A model generated the notes under the pieces. It did not search any database and was not told the origin of the DNA. It was given only the letters and a program-made list of their open reading frames with translations. From the NCBI GenBank assembly GCA_002082245.2, contig NBTC02000002.1, positions 4,712,001-4,776,000 on the forward strand: a DNA stretch of 64,000 nucleotides, read 5' to 3'. This stretch comes from Yersinia enterocolitica (GTDB lineage: Bacteria > Pseudomonadota > Gammaproteobacteria > Enterobacterales > Enterobacteriaceae). Below, piece by piece: positions 1 through 12,250 of this stretch (its first letter is position 1; every line of letters begins with the position of its first letter). Position numbers and translations under genes: made by a program.

Positions 1-642
1 CAGCTCATTCAGGGCTGGCATGGCACGGTGAACCGGATTATCCGCTAAATGAGGATAGGCCACGTGCCCTTGAATTCCATGGATACGCAAGTTGGCAGTA
101 ATAGAACCCCGGCGGCCATTTTTCACCACATCGCCGACTCGGTCAGTACTGGAGGGTTCGCCAACCAGACAGTAATCCAGCCGCTCGTTACGCGCCATCA
201 ACGCATTCACGACTTTGACCGTACCGTTAATGGCCTTGGCTTCTTCATCGGAGGTAATCATAAATGCCAGCCGGCCTTTATGTTCTGGATGAGCCGCGAC
301 AAAACGTTCGGCGGCGACCACCATTGCAGCCAGTGAACCTTTCATATCGGCGGCACCACGGCCATACAGCATGCCATCACGAATGGTCGGTTCAAACGGT
401 GGGCTGCTCCAATGGCTTTCATCACCGGTGGGGACCACATCGGTATGACCGGCAAATGCCAAGGTTTCACCTTCGCCGCGCCAGGCCCAGAAATTAAGGG
501 TATCGCCAAAATTCATAGGTTCTACCGTAAAACCGATAGCCTCTAAGCGCTTAATCATGATCGCCTGGCAGCCCGCATCAGAAGGGCTGAGCGACGGGCG
601 TTTAATTAATTGTTGGGCCAGTTCGATTACCGGACAGATCAT
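1..642 (-). CDS. dapE: Succinyl-diaminopimelate desuccinylase, 3' end cut by the window edge
   Basis: Hydrolyses N-succinyl-LL-diaminopimelate to LL-diaminopimelate and succinate in the cytoplasm, in the lysine and peptidoglycan branch. The first 214 codons are present and the C-terminal part lies beyond base 1. The protein begins [12 protein letters not shown] and shows the M20 metallopeptidase signatures AGHTDVVP (first zinc histidine), GRGAADMKG (bridging aspartate) and SDEEA (catalytic glutamate). It tracks the E. coli DapE N-terminus closely. The ATG at 642 follows the yffB stop by one base, so the two form a yffB-dapE operon as in E. coli. The truncation is only the window edge. Confidence 0.97.
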   Translation of the reverse strand, partial: MICPVIELAQQLIKRPSLSPSDAGCQAIMIKRLEAIGFTVEPMNFGDTLNFWAWRGEGETLAFAGHTDVVPTGDESHWSSPPFEPTIRDGMLYGRGAADMKGSLAAMVVAAERFVAAHPEHKGRLAFMITSDEEAKAINGTVKVVNALMARNERLDYCLVGEPSSTDRVGDVVKNGRRGSITANLRIHGIQGHVAYPHLADNPVHRAMPALNEL

Positions 643-643
643 G

Positions 644-1054
644 TTATTGCACCTCGATAACGTGTTGTTTAATATTATGTTGTTGAATAAAAAGTTGATA
701 ACTTTCAGTTTTGAAGCCCAGCAGCATTTCGCCATTGGTGGCTTCCAGTAGCGGGCGTTTAATTATGGCTGGCTGTTCTAGCATCAGCGCTTTGGCGGCC
801 AGAGCATCGGTTATTGCATCACGTTGGGCTTGTGGCAATTTACGCCAGGTGGTACCGCGCGTATTGAGCAATGGTTCCCAACCCAGTTGATCGATAAAAC
901 CTTGCAGGCGTTCGTCACTCAATCCGTCTGCACGATAATCGTGAAACTGATAGGCAATACCTTGCTCTTCCAGCCAGCGGCGGGCCTTTTTTATGGTATC
1001 GCAATTTTTAATGCCATAAAGGCGCAATGATGGAGTGGCTAGGCTATCTGACAT
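644..1054 (-). CDS. yffB: ArsC/Spx-family reductase-like protein YffB
   Basis: Thioredoxin-fold protein of the ArsC family, 136 residues. After a short N-terminal extension the core begins [19 protein letters not shown]. It has a single cysteine in the arsenate-reductase position, and the conserved [10 protein letters not shown] and [10 protein letters not shown] segments follow. E. coli YffB is about 118 residues, so the extra length is at both ends. The family resembles glutathione-dependent arsenate reductases, but a physiological role for YffB is not established. It is directly upstream of dapE with almost no gap, which suggests co-transcription. Confidence 0.93.
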   Translation of the reverse strand: MSDSLATPSLRLYGIKNCDTIKKARRWLEEQGIAYQFHDYRADGLSDERLQGFIDQLGWEPLLNTRGTTWRKLPQAQRDAITDALAAKALMLEQPAIIKRPLLEATNGEMLLGFKTESYQLFIQQHNIKQHVIEVQ

Positions 1055-1214
1055 GGAAAAATAATACCTCGGCTAGAATGGCAAATCAGGTCAGCCGTAT
1101 AGACGACTGCCCGGCTCAAGGGGAGCAATTTGCCCATAATGCGGGAAAATGTGATTTGAATCCAGACGGCTATGCGTTGTTGAGCGCGGCGGTAATCAGA
1201 ACTGAGCTGTTGAT

Positions 1215-1688
1215 TTAGCCAATACGGTCAAGGTTAGCGGCATATTGGCGAATTGCTTTTTGGTAGAGGCTGATGTCCTGATGGTTTGAGGTTTCAGCCA
1301 GCAATATCAATAACGCAGCGACTGCCTCTTTGGTTTCACCGAGGTTATACAGTGTCATGGCGCGGAATAAGGTAATCTCTTTCGCTTGTGGGAAATGGGC
1401 TAACGCGCGGTCAAATGTATCCAGTGACTCTTGATATAACCCCAGAGCGCGATAAGTGCTGCCCAGCCCCAAATAAGCCTCCTGCAACTCTTTACCTACC
1501 AGATTGTGCTCAATAGCGGCCCGATAGAATGGGATTGCCTGCAACTCCAACCCCTGCACATCATACAGTGAGGCAATCTTATACAGCAGACTGGCGTTAT
1601 CTGGTGAACGACGCAGTAAGTCCAGCGCCATTGCCACCGCATCATCATAACGGCCCAGCTCTTTTAATGAGTCGATGGAGTGTTTCAT
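1215..1688 (-). CDS. Tetratricopeptide repeat protein of unknown role
   Basis: A 157-residue helical protein made of about four TPR units, with signatures such as ALDLLRRSPDNASLLYKIA, LQEAYLGLGSTYRALG and AKEITLFRAMTLYNLGE. TPRs are protein-interaction scaffolds. There is no signal peptide, so it should be cytoplasmic. I chose the ATG at 1688 (MKHSIDSLKELG) rather than an in-frame TTG 13 codons upstream that has no ribosome-binding site. It lies upstream of yffB-dapE on the same strand with a 160-bp gap. I know no named ortholog at this position in E. coli. Confidence 0.75.
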   Translation of the reverse strand: MKHSIDSLKELGRYDDAVAMALDLLRRSPDNASLLYKIASLYDVQGLELQAIPFYRAAIEHNLVGKELQEAYLGLGSTYRALGLYQESLDTFDRALAHFPQAKEITLFRAMTLYNLGETKEAVAALLILLAETSNHQDISLYQKAIRQYAANLDRIG

Positions 1689-1936
1689 GGTTGTGCTCTG
1701 TATTTTGCCAATAACGGGTTTTGTCAAAAACGGCGTTTACCCCTATATATCTGAGCACGCTACTCTCGAATGATAAAACAGGCAAGTGATGTAATGCTGG
1801 CTGAGGAAACTCAGTGACAGGGCAAAATTCAAGATCTCTGCGACAGATCTCATTTCAACCGTTAGGTAGCTTACTTTCAATTTTGACTGTTCAAAAAATA
1901 GGCGTATAATTGGCCGCGATAATTAGAGAGGATGTT

Positions 1937-1999
1937 ATGGTTGAATTTGAGTTAAGCACGTGGAAAGAGTTTATCGATGCTATGCTGCGTAAGGCATAA
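1937..1999 (+). CDS. ypfM: Small protein YpfM, 20 residues
   Basis: A 20-codon reading frame beginning ATG GTT GAA and ending GCA TAA. The peptide has the pattern E-L-xx-WK-x-FI-xx-MLRK, which matches the verified 19-residue E. coli small protein YpfM. It is preceded by GAGAGG at a good distance. The position between acrD and yffB is the same as in E. coli, and a strong intrinsic terminator follows about 90 bp downstream. The function is unknown. Homology, synteny and ribosome-binding site together make this a confident call despite its size. Confidence 0.9.
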   Translation: MVEFELSTWKEFIDAMLRKA

Positions 2000-2086
2000 G
2001 CGAATAAACCGGCAGTAAGAGTAACTATCTTTTTGTTGTTTTAACGATTGACTTATTACACCCAGGGGCGAAAAATCGCTCGCCAG

Positions 2087-2119
2087 AAAGGCAGAGACCA
2101 TATTGGATCTGCCTTTTTT
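2087..2119 (+). terminator. Intrinsic terminator after ypfM
   Basis: Inverted repeat AAAGGCAGA / TCTGCCTTT with a 12-base loop, followed by a run of T. It reads correctly for ypfM on the plus strand. Confidence 0.8.
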
Positions 2120-2246
2120 ATGCCCGTCATCTTTCAAACCGTAGGTGTGTTGGCGGCTCTCGTTCACCCGAATCACTGACTTGATGTCAGCTCATCGGGA
2201 TTCTCTTGCTTGCCGTCTTCCTACAGCTTGAAATCTATTGGGCATA
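2119..2246. repeat. ERIC element, copy 1
   Basis: A 128-bp imperfect palindrome bounded by TATGCCC and GGGCATA. Its centre, GTCAGCTCATCGGGATTC, matches the conserved core targeted by ERIC primers. ERICs are non-coding repeats that fold into hairpins in RNA. This copy starts exactly on the T-run of the ypfM terminator. Confidence 0.85.
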
Positions 2247-2252
2247 ATCAGA

Positions 2253-2374
2253 TGTCATCTTTCCAACCGTAGGTGTGTTGGCGGCTCTCGTTCACCCGAA
2301 TCACTGACTTGATGTCAGCTCATCGGGATTCTCTTGCTTGCCGTCTGCCTACAGCTTGAAATCTATTGGGCATA
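2253..2374. repeat. ERIC element, copy 2, in tandem
   Basis: Second copy in the same orientation, nearly identical to copy 1 over its length (for example GTAGGTGTGTTGGCGGCTCTCG and the central GTCAGCTCATCGGGATTC), ending in GGGCATA. Tandem ERICs are less common than single ones and suggest local duplication. Confidence 0.85.
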
Positions 2375-2380
2375 ATCAGA

Positions 2381-2456
2381 AGTCATCTTTCCAACCGTAG
2401 GTGTGTTGGCGTCTCTAGTTACCCGGCCCATCCTTGGGGGGTAGCGGCTCTCGTTA
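2381..2456. repeat. Truncated third ERIC copy abutting acrD
   Basis: Begins like copy 2 (GTCATCTTTCCAACCGTAGG) and loses similarity after about 45 bp. A short GCGGCTCTCGTTA segment, resembling the ERIC GCGGCTCTCGTTC, then overlaps the acrD stop codon on the opposite strand. Confidence 0.6.
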
Positions 2457-5400
2457 CTCTTTCGCGCGCGGTGGCCTGCCTGGGAAGCGACGACGCACCA
2501 GAACAAAGAACAGCGGTACAAAGAAAATCGCCAGCACGGTAGCTGAAATCATCCCCCCCATCACACCAGTACCTACGGCATGTTGGCTACCTGAGCCTGC
2601 ACCCTGGCTGATAGCCATGGGTAATACACCAAAGATAAATGCCAGCGAGGTCATCAAAATAGGCCGCAACCGCTGGCGGGAAGCCTCAAGAGTGGCTTCG
2701 ACTAAATCTTTACCTTTATTGTTTAATTCGCTGGCAAACTCGACGATTAAAATGGCGTTTTTGGCCGATAAGCCAATAATGGTCAGCAACCCGACCTGGA
2801 AATAAACGTCATTCTCCAACCCACGCATCCAAGTGGCCGCCACCGCACCTATAACCCCGAGAGGCACCACCAACATCACAGAAAACGGTATTGACCAGCT
2901 CTCATACAATGCCGCCAAACACAAAAACACCACCAGTAACGAGATGGCATAGAGGGCCGGGGCCTGTGAACCCGATAGCCGCTCCTGATAGGACATGCCT
3001 GTCCACTCCAGACCAAAACCATTCGGTAGCTGTTTGACCAGATTCTCCATAACATCCATTGCAGTACCGGTACTGATACCTGGTGCCGCCTCACCGACAA
3101 TCTCCAGTGCAGAATAACCGTTATAGCGCTCCAATCGTGGTGAGCCATATTCCCAGCGGGTAGTAGAGAACGCCGAGAAGGGCACCATGCTGCCGCTTTT
3201 ATTACGGACATACCATTTGTTAACGTCTTCCGGCAGCATACGGGCGGTGGCCTCAGACTGCACATAGACTTTCTTCACCCGCCCACGATCAACAAAGTCG
3301 TTAACATAAGTCGAACCCCAGGCCGTTTTCAGGGTGTTATTAATATCATCCAGTGCTACGCCCAATGCTTGTGCTTTGCGTTGATCGATATCTATCTGCA
3401 ACTGCGGGCTATCGTCCAATCCGTTATGTCGCACCCGGGTCAGGGCTGGCTCTTTAGCCGCCATCTGTAATAACTGATCGCGAGCAGCCATCAATTTGTC
3501 ATGGCCCAAACCGCCGTGATCTTGTAATTCCATATCAAAACCTGATGAGCCACCCAAGCCTGAAATGGCCGGCGGGCTACTGACTGACACTCTGGCTTCG
3601 GCAATTTTATTAAATACTTTGGTGGCACGTTCAATAATGGCAAAAGAAGAGTTATTACTCTCTTTACGCTGATCCCAATCAGACAGCCGGATGAAGAGGC
3701 GTGCCACATTTTGGCCGTTACCACCTGGGCCGGACCCCACCGTTGAGAATACCGACAACACATTATTCTTTTCTTCCGTCAGGAAGTAGTTCTCTACTTT
3801 TTCAACCACTTTCAGTGTCTGTTGCTGGGTTGATCCCACTGGGAGCTGGACTTGCGCCATAAACACACCACGGTCTTCCAATGGTAAGAACGACGTCGGT
3901 AACTTGATGAACAACAGAGCCAGCCCGCCCAACAGCAGAAAATAGAGCAACATATAGCGCAGACTATGATGTAACACCTGAGCCACACCTTTCTCGTAAC
4001 GGCGAGTGTTATTATCGAACATACGGTTAAACCAACCGAAAAAGCCACGCTTGGCGTGATGATGGCCCTGCTGAATGGGTTTGAGCATGGTGGCGCAAAG
4101 TGCTGGGGTTAGAATTAAGGCGACCAGCACCGAAAGCACCATGGCAGAAACGATGGTAATGGAGAATTGGCGGTAGATGGCCCCGGTGGTCCCACCGAAG
4201 AATGCCATCGGGATAAACACGGCAGACAGCACCAGCGCAATACCCACCAATGCGCCCTGAATTTGCCCCATAGACTTACGAGTCGCTTCGCGTGGCCCTA
4301 GTCCTTCTTCGCTCATCACTCGTTCGACGTTTTCCACCACCACGATGGCATCGTCAACTAACAGCCCGATCGCCAATACAATGGCAAACATGGTTAGGGT
4401 ATTAATACTGAATCCGAACGCCGACAGTACTGCGAACGTGCCCAATAGCACCACTGGGACGGCGATTGTTGGGATAAGGGTGGCGCGGAAATTCTGCAAA
4501 AAGAGATACATCACCAGGAAAACCAACAAAATGGCTTCCAACAATGTTTTTACCACATCCTTGATTGAGGCTTTAACGAACGGTGTGGTTTCATAAGCGA
4601 TTTTGGCTTCAAGACCGTGCGGGAAAAACGGGGCCAGTTCTGCTATCCGGGCCTTAACCAACTCATCGGTTTGCAGTTCATTGGCACCGGAGGCGAGCTT
4701 GATACTCATCCCTGATGCCGCCTGGCCATTAAAGCGACTCAGATAATCATATCTTTCAGCACCCATCTCAATTTTAGCCACATCACCCAATGTGACCAGC
4801 GAGCCGTCCTGGTTGACCCGCAGCGTGATTTCCCTAAATTGCTCTGGTGTCTGTAATTGAGATTGAGCATTAATGGTGGCATTTAATGCCTGATTATCGA
4901 CGGAAGGGGTTCCGCCTAATTGGCCCACCGCAATCTGACTATTTTGCGATTGGATAGCGCTGACAATATCTTGGGTGGTCAGTTGATAATTATTGAGTTT
5001 ATTGGGGTCGAGCCAGATACGCATAGCATATTGGGAACCGAAGGCATCAATGCTACCGACCCCTTCGATACGGCTAAGTGGGTCTTGCAGATTACTGGCG
5101 ACATAGTCGGCAATATCTTGTTTATCCATACTGCCATCGGTGGAGACAAAGGCCACCATCATCAAGGTGTTATCACCAGATTTCGAGACTGAAACCCCTT
5201 GCTGTTGCACATCTTGTGGCAGTTTTTTAATGGCAGACTGCAACTGATTCTGTACCTGCTGCATCGCTTCGTTAGGATCAGTACCCGCTTGGAATGTCAG
5301 GGTTATTGATGCGCTGCCAGAGTTGCTGCTTTGCGATGACATATACAGCAGCTTATCAAGGCCGGTCATGCTTTGCTCGATAACCTGCGTGACGGTATTT

Positions 5401-5573
5401 TCCAGTGTTTGTGCCGAGGCTCCTGGATATGAGGCACTGATGCGGACATTAGGTGGTGCCAGATTCGGGTATTGCTCAACAGGCAGCGTCGAGATTGCTA
5501 AAGCCCCGGTAAGACACAAAATTATCGCCAATACCCAAGCAAAGATCGGGCGGTCGATGAAAAAATTAGCCAT
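2454..5573 (-). CDS. acrD: RND multidrug efflux transporter AcrD
   Basis: Inner-membrane proton/drug antiporter of the HAE-RND family, 1039 residues, the usual full length. In E. coli AcrD exports aminoglycosides and other polar compounds through AcrA and TolC. The sequence starts [17 protein letters not shown] and follows E. coli AcrD throughout. The proton-relay residues are visible: the double aspartate in [12 protein letters not shown] (about residue 407) and the lysine in [12 protein letters not shown] (about residue 940). Twelve membrane segments are expected around two large periplasmic loops. No adaptor gene is adjacent, which is normal for acrD. The stop codon lies in an ERIC-like fragment. 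Confidence 0.96.
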   Translation of the reverse strand: MANFFIDRPIFAWVLAIILCLTGALAISTLPVEQYPNLAPPNVRISASYPGASAQTLENTVTQVIEQSMTGLDKLLYMSSQSSNSGSASITLTFQAGTDPNEAMQQVQNQLQSAIKKLPQDVQQQGVSVSKSGDNTLMMVAFVSTDGSMDKQDIADYVASNLQDPLSRIEGVGSIDAFGSQYAMRIWLDPNKLNNYQLTTQDIVSAIQSQNSQIAVGQLGGTPSVDNQALNATINAQSQLQTPEQFREITLRVNQDGSLVTLGDVAKIEMGAERYDYLSRFNGQAASGMSIKLASGANELQTDELVKARIAELAPFFPHGLEAKIAYETTPFVKASIKDVVKTLLEAILLVFLVMYLFLQNFRATLIPTIAVPVVLLGTFAVLSAFGFSINTLTMFAIVLAIGLLVDDAIVVVENVERVMSEEGLGPREATRKSMGQIQGALVGIALVLSAVFIPMAFFGGTTGAIYRQFSITIVSAMVLSVLVALILTPALCATMLKPIQQGHHHAKRGFFGWFNRMFDNNTRRYEKGVAQVLHHSLRYMLLYFLLLGGLALLFIKLPTSFLPLEDRGVFMAQVQLPVGSTQQQTLKVVEKVENYFLTEEKNNVLSVFSTVGSGPGGNGQNVARLFIRLSDWDQRKESNNSSFAIIERATKVFNKIAEARVSVSSPPAISGLGGSSGFDMELQDHGGLGHDKLMAARDQLLQMAAKEPALTRVRHNGLDDSPQLQIDIDQRKAQALGVALDDINNTLKTAWGSTYVNDFVDRGRVKKVYVQSEATARMLPEDVNKWYVRNKSGSMVPFSAFSTTRWEYGSPRLERYNGYSALEIVGEAAPGISTGTAMDVMENLVKQLPNGFGLEWTGMSYQERLSGSQAPALYAISLLVVFLCLAALYESWSIPFSVMLVVPLGVIGAVAATWMRGLENDVYFQVGLLTIIGLSAKNAILIVEFASELNNKGKDLVEATLEASRQRLRPILMTSLAFIFGVLPMAISQGAGSGSQHAVGTGVMGGMISATVLAIFFVPLFFVLVRRRFPGRPPRAKE

Positions 5574-5845
5574 GCAGTGCCAGCCTCTATAAATAAAAAA
5601 TCATATCCAGCAGAATCTACTGTGCACTTTACGCGGGAATGCGGGTGGAAACGTGAAGAAAATATGGAGAACCTGTAAAAAACCTCGATAAAACTGAGTT
5701 AATCCACCTCAATGTAGAAAATAATGATAAACAGGTGTTTTTTCTGGCATCAGGTAAACTGATTATATCCCAAGAATTTAGCGTGGCAGCCTTGTTGCGA
5801 TGTTAAATGGGTAGGGAATAGCAGTCACTCAAAATAGGAATTTTT

Positions 5846-6124
5846 ATGGAGCTAAATCCAGTGTTTGCCCGCCGTATCTATCTCTGCTGGTTAATCAGCA
5901 GTGGTGACTCGCTTAATGTACCGCGCTTGATGGAATTGACCGGCTGGCCACGGCGCACCTTGCAAGATGTCTTGAAGGCGCTACCCGGTTTGGGTATCAC
6001 TCTGACTTTTGTGCAGTGTGGCGTGCGCAATAACGCGGGTTATTACCAGTTAGATAGTTGGGGGCCACTGAACAAAAAATGGATATACGATAACCATGAT
6101 TTTATTTTAGCGGCCATTGAGTAG
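5846..6124 (+). CDS. Small winged-helix DNA-binding protein, unnamed
   Basis: A 92-residue protein with a probable helix-turn-helix: LNVPRLMELTGWPRRTLQDVLKALPGLG. A beta-wing-like tail follows (ITLTFVQCGVRNNAGYYQLDSWG). It probably binds DNA, but I do not recognise a characterised ortholog and give no target. It stands alone between acrD and narP and is transcribed away from acrD and towards narP. The upstream sequence AGGAATTTTT gives a usable ribosome-binding site. Confidence 0.7.
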   Translation: MELNPVFARRIYLCWLISSGDSLNVPRLMELTGWPRRTLQDVLKALPGLGITLTFVQCGVRNNAGYYQLDSWGPLNKKWIYDNHDFILAAIE

Positions 6125-6173
6125 CCTGATAGCCAGCGAGTAGTTTGGTGGCTATTAAATAATTGGGTGGTGG

Positions 6174-6803
6174 TTAGTACTTTTTATTTTCCAAAAACAG
6201 AATGGTTGCTGCCACTCGCGAACGCACATTTAACTTACGTAATAAATTACGAATATGTACTTTTACGGTTTCTTCTGAAATGTGTAATTCAAATGCGACT
6301 TGCTTATTGGACATACCGCGCGCCACTTCTTGCAGCACATCTAATTCGCGCTCGGTTAACTCGGAGAAAGGATTAATCTCTTCATGGCGGGAGGATAAGT
6401 ATTGTGCAACTTCATTGCTGAATACATTCTCGCCACGCGCTGCCTGACGGATATTTTCCAGTAATACTTCCGGTTCGCTATCTTTGAGCAGATAACCATC
6501 AGCACCGGCATCAATCATGGCATATACATCGCTGCGCGCATCAGAAACCGTCAGCACGATAATTCGCGCATCAATCCCGTCATGTCGTAATGCTTTTAGG
6601 GTATCTAGCCCAGACATCCCTTTCATATTCAGATCGAGCAGAATGACATCCGGCTGACATTTGGCCGCTTCGGTAACAGCCTCACTGCCGCAGTTAGCTT
6701 CGGCAACGACATCAAAACTGTGGTCCATCTCAAGTAATTGCCGAATACCACGGCGCATAAGGGGATGGTCATCAACGATCATAATGGTGTGACTTTTGGT
6801 CAT
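6174..6803 (-). CDS. narP: Nitrate/nitrite response regulator NarP
   Basis: Cytoplasmic NarL/FixJ-type regulator, 209 residues. Phosphorylated by NarQ or NarX in E. coli, it activates the periplasmic nitrate reductase operon. The receiver begins IMIVDDHPLMRRG, with phospho-acceptor Asp57 in ILLDLNMKG. The LuxR-type helix-turn-helix (LTERELDVLQEVARGMSNKQ to VKVHIRNLLRKLNVRSR) ends the protein. Identity to E. coli NarP is greater than I would expect for NarL. It lies divergently upstream of napF, its expected target. No sensor kinase gene is adjacent. Confidence 0.95.
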   Translation of the reverse strand: MTKSHTIMIVDDHPLMRRGIRQLLEMDHSFDVVAEANCGSEAVTEAAKCQPDVILLDLNMKGMSGLDTLKALRHDGIDARIIVLTVSDARSDVYAMIDAGADGYLLKDSEPEVLLENIRQAARGENVFSNEVAQYLSSRHEEINPFSELTERELDVLQEVARGMSNKQVAFELHISEETVKVHIRNLLRKLNVRSRVAATILFLENKKY

Positions 6804-6828
6804 ATAAGTAATGTCCCTGTAACCGATA

Positions 6829-6948
6829 TATGCCCATTATCTTGCAAATTGCATCGGAGGATTGGCGGTTGATGTTACTCGGCCACTGTGAGCGGTGAGC
6901 ACATCTGTTCCTGACCGCCTTCCTGCACTTTGTAATCTATTGGGTATA
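6829..6948. repeat. Degenerate ERIC element
   Basis: Bounded by TATGCCC and GGGTATA with ERIC-like flanks, but the core has diverged (ACTGTGAGCGGTGAGCACATC). Length about 120 bp. Confidence 0.6.
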
Positions 6949-7219
6949 GACGTTAAATATTTTGGCTGTTGAATACAGATTATTTTCGATAGCCAATTTA
7001 GCAGGCTACGTTATCCATTATTGTTAGTAAAACTGCGATCTAAGTGTACCTCAAAACTGAGGCCAAATTCATTTAACCGCAACAGTTTACCTGAAGAAAT
7101 AATTACCAAAGTATCATCTTGTTTGATAGCTATTCTCATTAAACAAATCGTTATATAAAAAAGGTAATAACGCAAATAGATTTAACAGTGACAAACTGCG
7201 TAAATAACCACTAAATTAA

Positions 7220-7233
7220 TTGATCTTGCTCAA
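7220..7233 (+). promoter_or_regulatory. Candidate FNR box for the nap operon
   Basis: TTGATCTTGCTCAA matches the FNR consensus TTGAT-N4-ATCAA at nine of ten fixed positions. FNR activates nap in E. coli together with NarP. The distance to the napF start (about 200 bp) is long but possible. The transcription start is not known. Confidence 0.55.
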
Positions 7234-7424
7234 TATCTACCACCGATTAACCCTAAAGAGTAATTATTTTATTACTCATTATTCTGTATCTAATACCTAA
7301 ACACTGGGGAAATCCTTTAATAAAAATAAGAATTATTATCACCAGCCAATGTAAACCTCTGGGCTTTGAATGAACTCTCTCTATCGCACATGCGGGCGCG
7401 CCAGTAGATGTTAAGGATATCAGT

Positions 7425-7917
7425 ATGACTGATTTATCACGGCGTAAATTGCTGACTGGCCTTTGGCAAGCAGATAAACGAGAACTTTCAGCGCATAGGC
7501 CCCCCTGGTCGGTGATGGAAGCCGATTTTATTGCTGGCTGTACCCGCTGTCATGCCTGTGTGACTGCCTGTGAAACCGGTGTATTGGTGGTTGGCAGTGG
7601 CGGATTCCCCGAAATAGATTTCCAACGTGCTGAATGTAGTTTTTGCCAGGCCTGTGTACAGGTGTGTGAGGCGGGTGTTTTTACCGCAACAGCTCTGACG
7701 CCCTGGCGACTTAAAATCAACATTTCAGAGCGCTGTTTACCTTTCCACAATATTGAATGCCGTAGCTGTCAGGATAGCTGTGAGAGTAGGGCAATTCGAT
7801 TTCGTCCGCGCGTAAACGGCATTGCTCAGCCCGAATTAGACCTTCCTGCTTGTAACGGATGTGGTGCCTGTGTGCCCAGTTGTCCGGTTCAGGCAGTAAC
7901 CCTTACCCGGAGTGAAG

Positions 7918-7928
<11 letters not shown>
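7425..7928 (+). CDS. napF: Nap accessory ferredoxin-type protein NapF
   Basis: Cytoplasmic iron-sulfur protein that interacts with NapA and helps its maturation. It has 167 residues and four cysteine clusters: CTRCHACVTACETG, CSFCQACVQVCEAG, CRSCQDSCESR and CNGCGACVPSCPVQ, fitting up to four [4Fe-4S] centres. The ATG is preceded by AAGGAT. It is first in napFDABC and overlaps napD by a few codons, indicating translational coupling. Confidence 0.96.
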
Positions 7929-10676
<2,748 letters not shown>

Positions 10677-10684
10677 TTGAGATT

Positions 10685-10704
10685 GCCTGCCCTGCGGGGC
10701 AGGC
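10685..10704 (+). promoter_or_regulatory. Perfect hairpin between napA and napB
   Basis: GCCTGCCC-TGCG-GGGCAGGC, an 8-bp GC-rich stem with a tetraloop just after the napA stop. There is no T-run, so it is more likely an mRNA-stabilising or partial-attenuation element than a full terminator. Confidence 0.5.
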
Positions 10705-10772
10705 ATGAGCAGCCAGTTATAACCCTCATCCAGGGATGCTCAGGATAAAGACGGTGTACTCAGGAGAAAATA

Positions 10773-11240
10773 ATGAATAACACGATTTTTAAATCATTAA
10801 ACCGCCGGTTTTTGTCAGTTATATCGCTGCTGGCGGTGTTGGTGATCACCGGTGCAGCCACTGCTGCCAGCAATGTCGAAATGGACTTGACTCAATCACC
10901 AGAAGTCTCTGGCACGGCTGAAGGCAAAGTGAAAATGCCGAAACAACAACAGCGTATGGCATTGAACTATGTTAACCAACCCCCGCTGATCCCGCATAGC
11001 GTGGATGGCTATCAAGTCAGTAAAAATACCAACCGTTGCCTGCAATGCCATGGTGTGGAGCACTATCGCACCACTGGAGCACCGCGTGTCAGCCCAACTC
11101 ACTTTATTGACCGTGATGGCAAAGTATCGAGTGAAGTCTCACCACGTCGCTATTTCTGCCTGCAATGCCATGTGCCACAAACCGATGCCGCACCGATTGT
11201 CGGTAACAGCTTCCAGCCAGCCCCTGGCTTTGGCCAATAA
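10773..11240 (+). CDS. napB: Nap electron-transfer diheme cytochrome NapB
   Basis: Periplasmic diheme cytochrome c that passes electrons to NapA. It has 155 residues, a Sec signal peptide (hydrophobic ISLLAVLVITGAATA) and two CLQCH heme-binding motifs about 40 residues apart. The 96-bp gap after napA contains a GC-rich hairpin, and the ATG follows AGGAGAA. Confidence 0.96.
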   Translation: MNNTIFKSLNRRFLSVISLLAVLVITGAATAASNVEMDLTQSPEVSGTAEGKVKMPKQQQRMALNYVNQPPLIPHSVDGYQVSKNTNRCLQCHGVEHYRTTGAPRVSPTHFIDRDGKVSSEVSPRRYFCLQCHVPQTDAAPIVGNSFQPAPGFGQ

Positions 11241-11268
11241 CCGAAATGAGCGATAAGCGAGATAAGTT

Positions 11269-11868
11269 ATGAGCGAAACTAAAAAGCCCGGTGTTATCAG
11301 ACGTACATGGCAGTGGTGGCGCAGGCCAAGCCGGCTGGCGCTCGGGACTTTACTGCTAATTGGCTTTGTCAGTGGCATCATTTTCTGGGGTGGATTTAAC
11401 ACCGGCATGGAGATGGCGAATACTGAGAAATTCTGTATTAGCTGTCATGAGATGAAAGATAACGTTTATCAGGAATATATGGGGACCATCCACTACAGCA
11501 ACCGCAGTGGTGTGAAGGCGACCTGCCCGGATTGTCACGTTCCCCATGAGTGGGGGCCAAAGATGCTGCGTAAAATCAAGGCGAGTAAAGAGCTGTATGC
11601 CAAGGCTTTCGGCCTGATTGATACCCCGCAAAAGTTTGAGGCTCACCGCCTAACCATGGCCGAAAATGAGTGGGCGCGAATGAAAGCCAATGGCTCGCAA
11701 GAGTGCCGTAACTGCCATAATTTCGACAATATGGACTTCACCGCACAAAAAACGGTCGCGGCGAAAATGCACAGTAAGGCGATAACCGAAGGGAAAACCT
11801 GTATCGACTGCCACAAAGGGATAGCCCATAAGTTACCGGATATGAAGGATATTCCTACCGGCTTCTAA
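11269..11868 (+). CDS. napC: Membrane-anchored tetraheme quinol dehydrogenase NapC
   Basis: NapC/NirT-family cytochrome that oxidises membrane quinols and feeds NapB. It has 199 residues and a single N-terminal membrane anchor (LALGTLLLIGFVSGIIFWGG). The four heme motifs CISCH, CPDCH, CRNCH and CIDCH are all intact. It is the last gene of the operon. napG and napH, the alternative quinol route in E. coli, are absent, so NapC should be the only dedicated route here. Confidence 0.96.
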   Translation: MSETKKPGVIRRTWQWWRRPSRLALGTLLLIGFVSGIIFWGGFNTGMEMANTEKFCISCHEMKDNVYQEYMGTIHYSNRSGVKATCPDCHVPHEWGPKMLRKIKASKELYAKAFGLIDTPQKFEAHRLTMAENEWARMKANGSQECRNCHNFDNMDFTAQKTVAAKMHSKAITEGKTCIDCHKGIAHKLPDMKDIPTGF

Positions 11869-11901
11869 CCGACCTCTTTCGTCGTGCTTTTCGCTGTTGA
11901 G

Positions 11902-11937
11902 ATGCCCTGTTGACGTTGTGTCGACAGGGCATTTTTA
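11902..11937 (+). terminator. Intrinsic terminator of the nap operon
   Basis: ATGCCCTGTTGA pairs with TCGACAGGGCAT (one mismatch) around a short loop, followed by TTTTATT. It lies 34 bp after napC. Confidence 0.85.
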
Positions 11938-11985
11938 TTGCTTTATTGTGTCACTGCTTGCATAATGAGACCTGTTAACAGGTCT
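11938..11985 (+). promoter_or_regulatory. Promoter and palindromic operator of the toxin-antitoxin pair
   Basis: TTGCTT and CATAAT, spaced by 17 bp, form a plausible sigma70 promoter. Immediately downstream, at 11968-11985, is the perfect 18-bp palindrome AGACCTGTTAACAGGTCT, overlapping the expected start of transcription. Phd/YefM-type antitoxins usually repress their own operon through such palindromes, so this is a good operator candidate. Confidence 0.55.
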
Positions 11986-11998
11986 TTTTGAGGTGCCT

Positions 11999-12250
11999 AT
12001 GCCAAGTATAATTTTGACTGATACCAGTGCCAGCGTGAGCGAACTGAAAAAAAATCCAATGGCAACAGTGAACGCTGGGGCCGGTTTCCCCGTAGCTATC
12101 CTGAACCGCAATCAACCCGCATTCTATTGTGTACCCGCAGAACTGTATGAACAAATAATGGAAGCGCTTGATGATCACGAATTAGCTGAGTTGGTTAACA
12201 GGCGGCGCCATCAACCCTTGCTTGATATCGATTTGGATAGCTATCTATGA
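11999..12250 (+). CDS. Phd/YefM-family antitoxin (StbD-like)
   Basis: An 83-residue antitoxin. The N-terminus (SIILTDTSASVSELKKNPM) is the DNA-binding Phd/YefM fold, and the acidic C-terminus should wrap the toxin. I chose the ATG at 11999 because GAGG lies five bases upstream; an in-frame GTG at 11993 overlaps that site. The stop overlaps the toxin start by 4 bp. It resembles StbD of StbDE plasmid-stability modules. Confidence 0.85.
   Translation: MPSIILTDTSASVSELKKNPMATVNAGAGFPVAILNRNQPAFYCVPAELYEQIMEALDDHELAELVNRRRHQPLLDIDLDSYL

Larger units (their letters stand above)
6804..7424. other. narP-napF divergent intergenic region
   Basis: No open frame of substance. It holds a degenerate ERIC near narP, an A+T-rich centre, an FNR-type box at 7220 and a NarL/NarP-like heptamer TACTCAT at 7273-7279. 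The heptamer's inverted partner in a 7-2-7 arrangement is poor. The nap promoter should lie between about 7220 and 7400. Confidence 0.6.

Noticed and set aside
2119..2456. Tandem 125-bp repeats as a CRISPR or insertion sequence
   Set aside because: Each unit is an ERIC with the known core and terminal inverted repeats; there are no spacers and no transposase.
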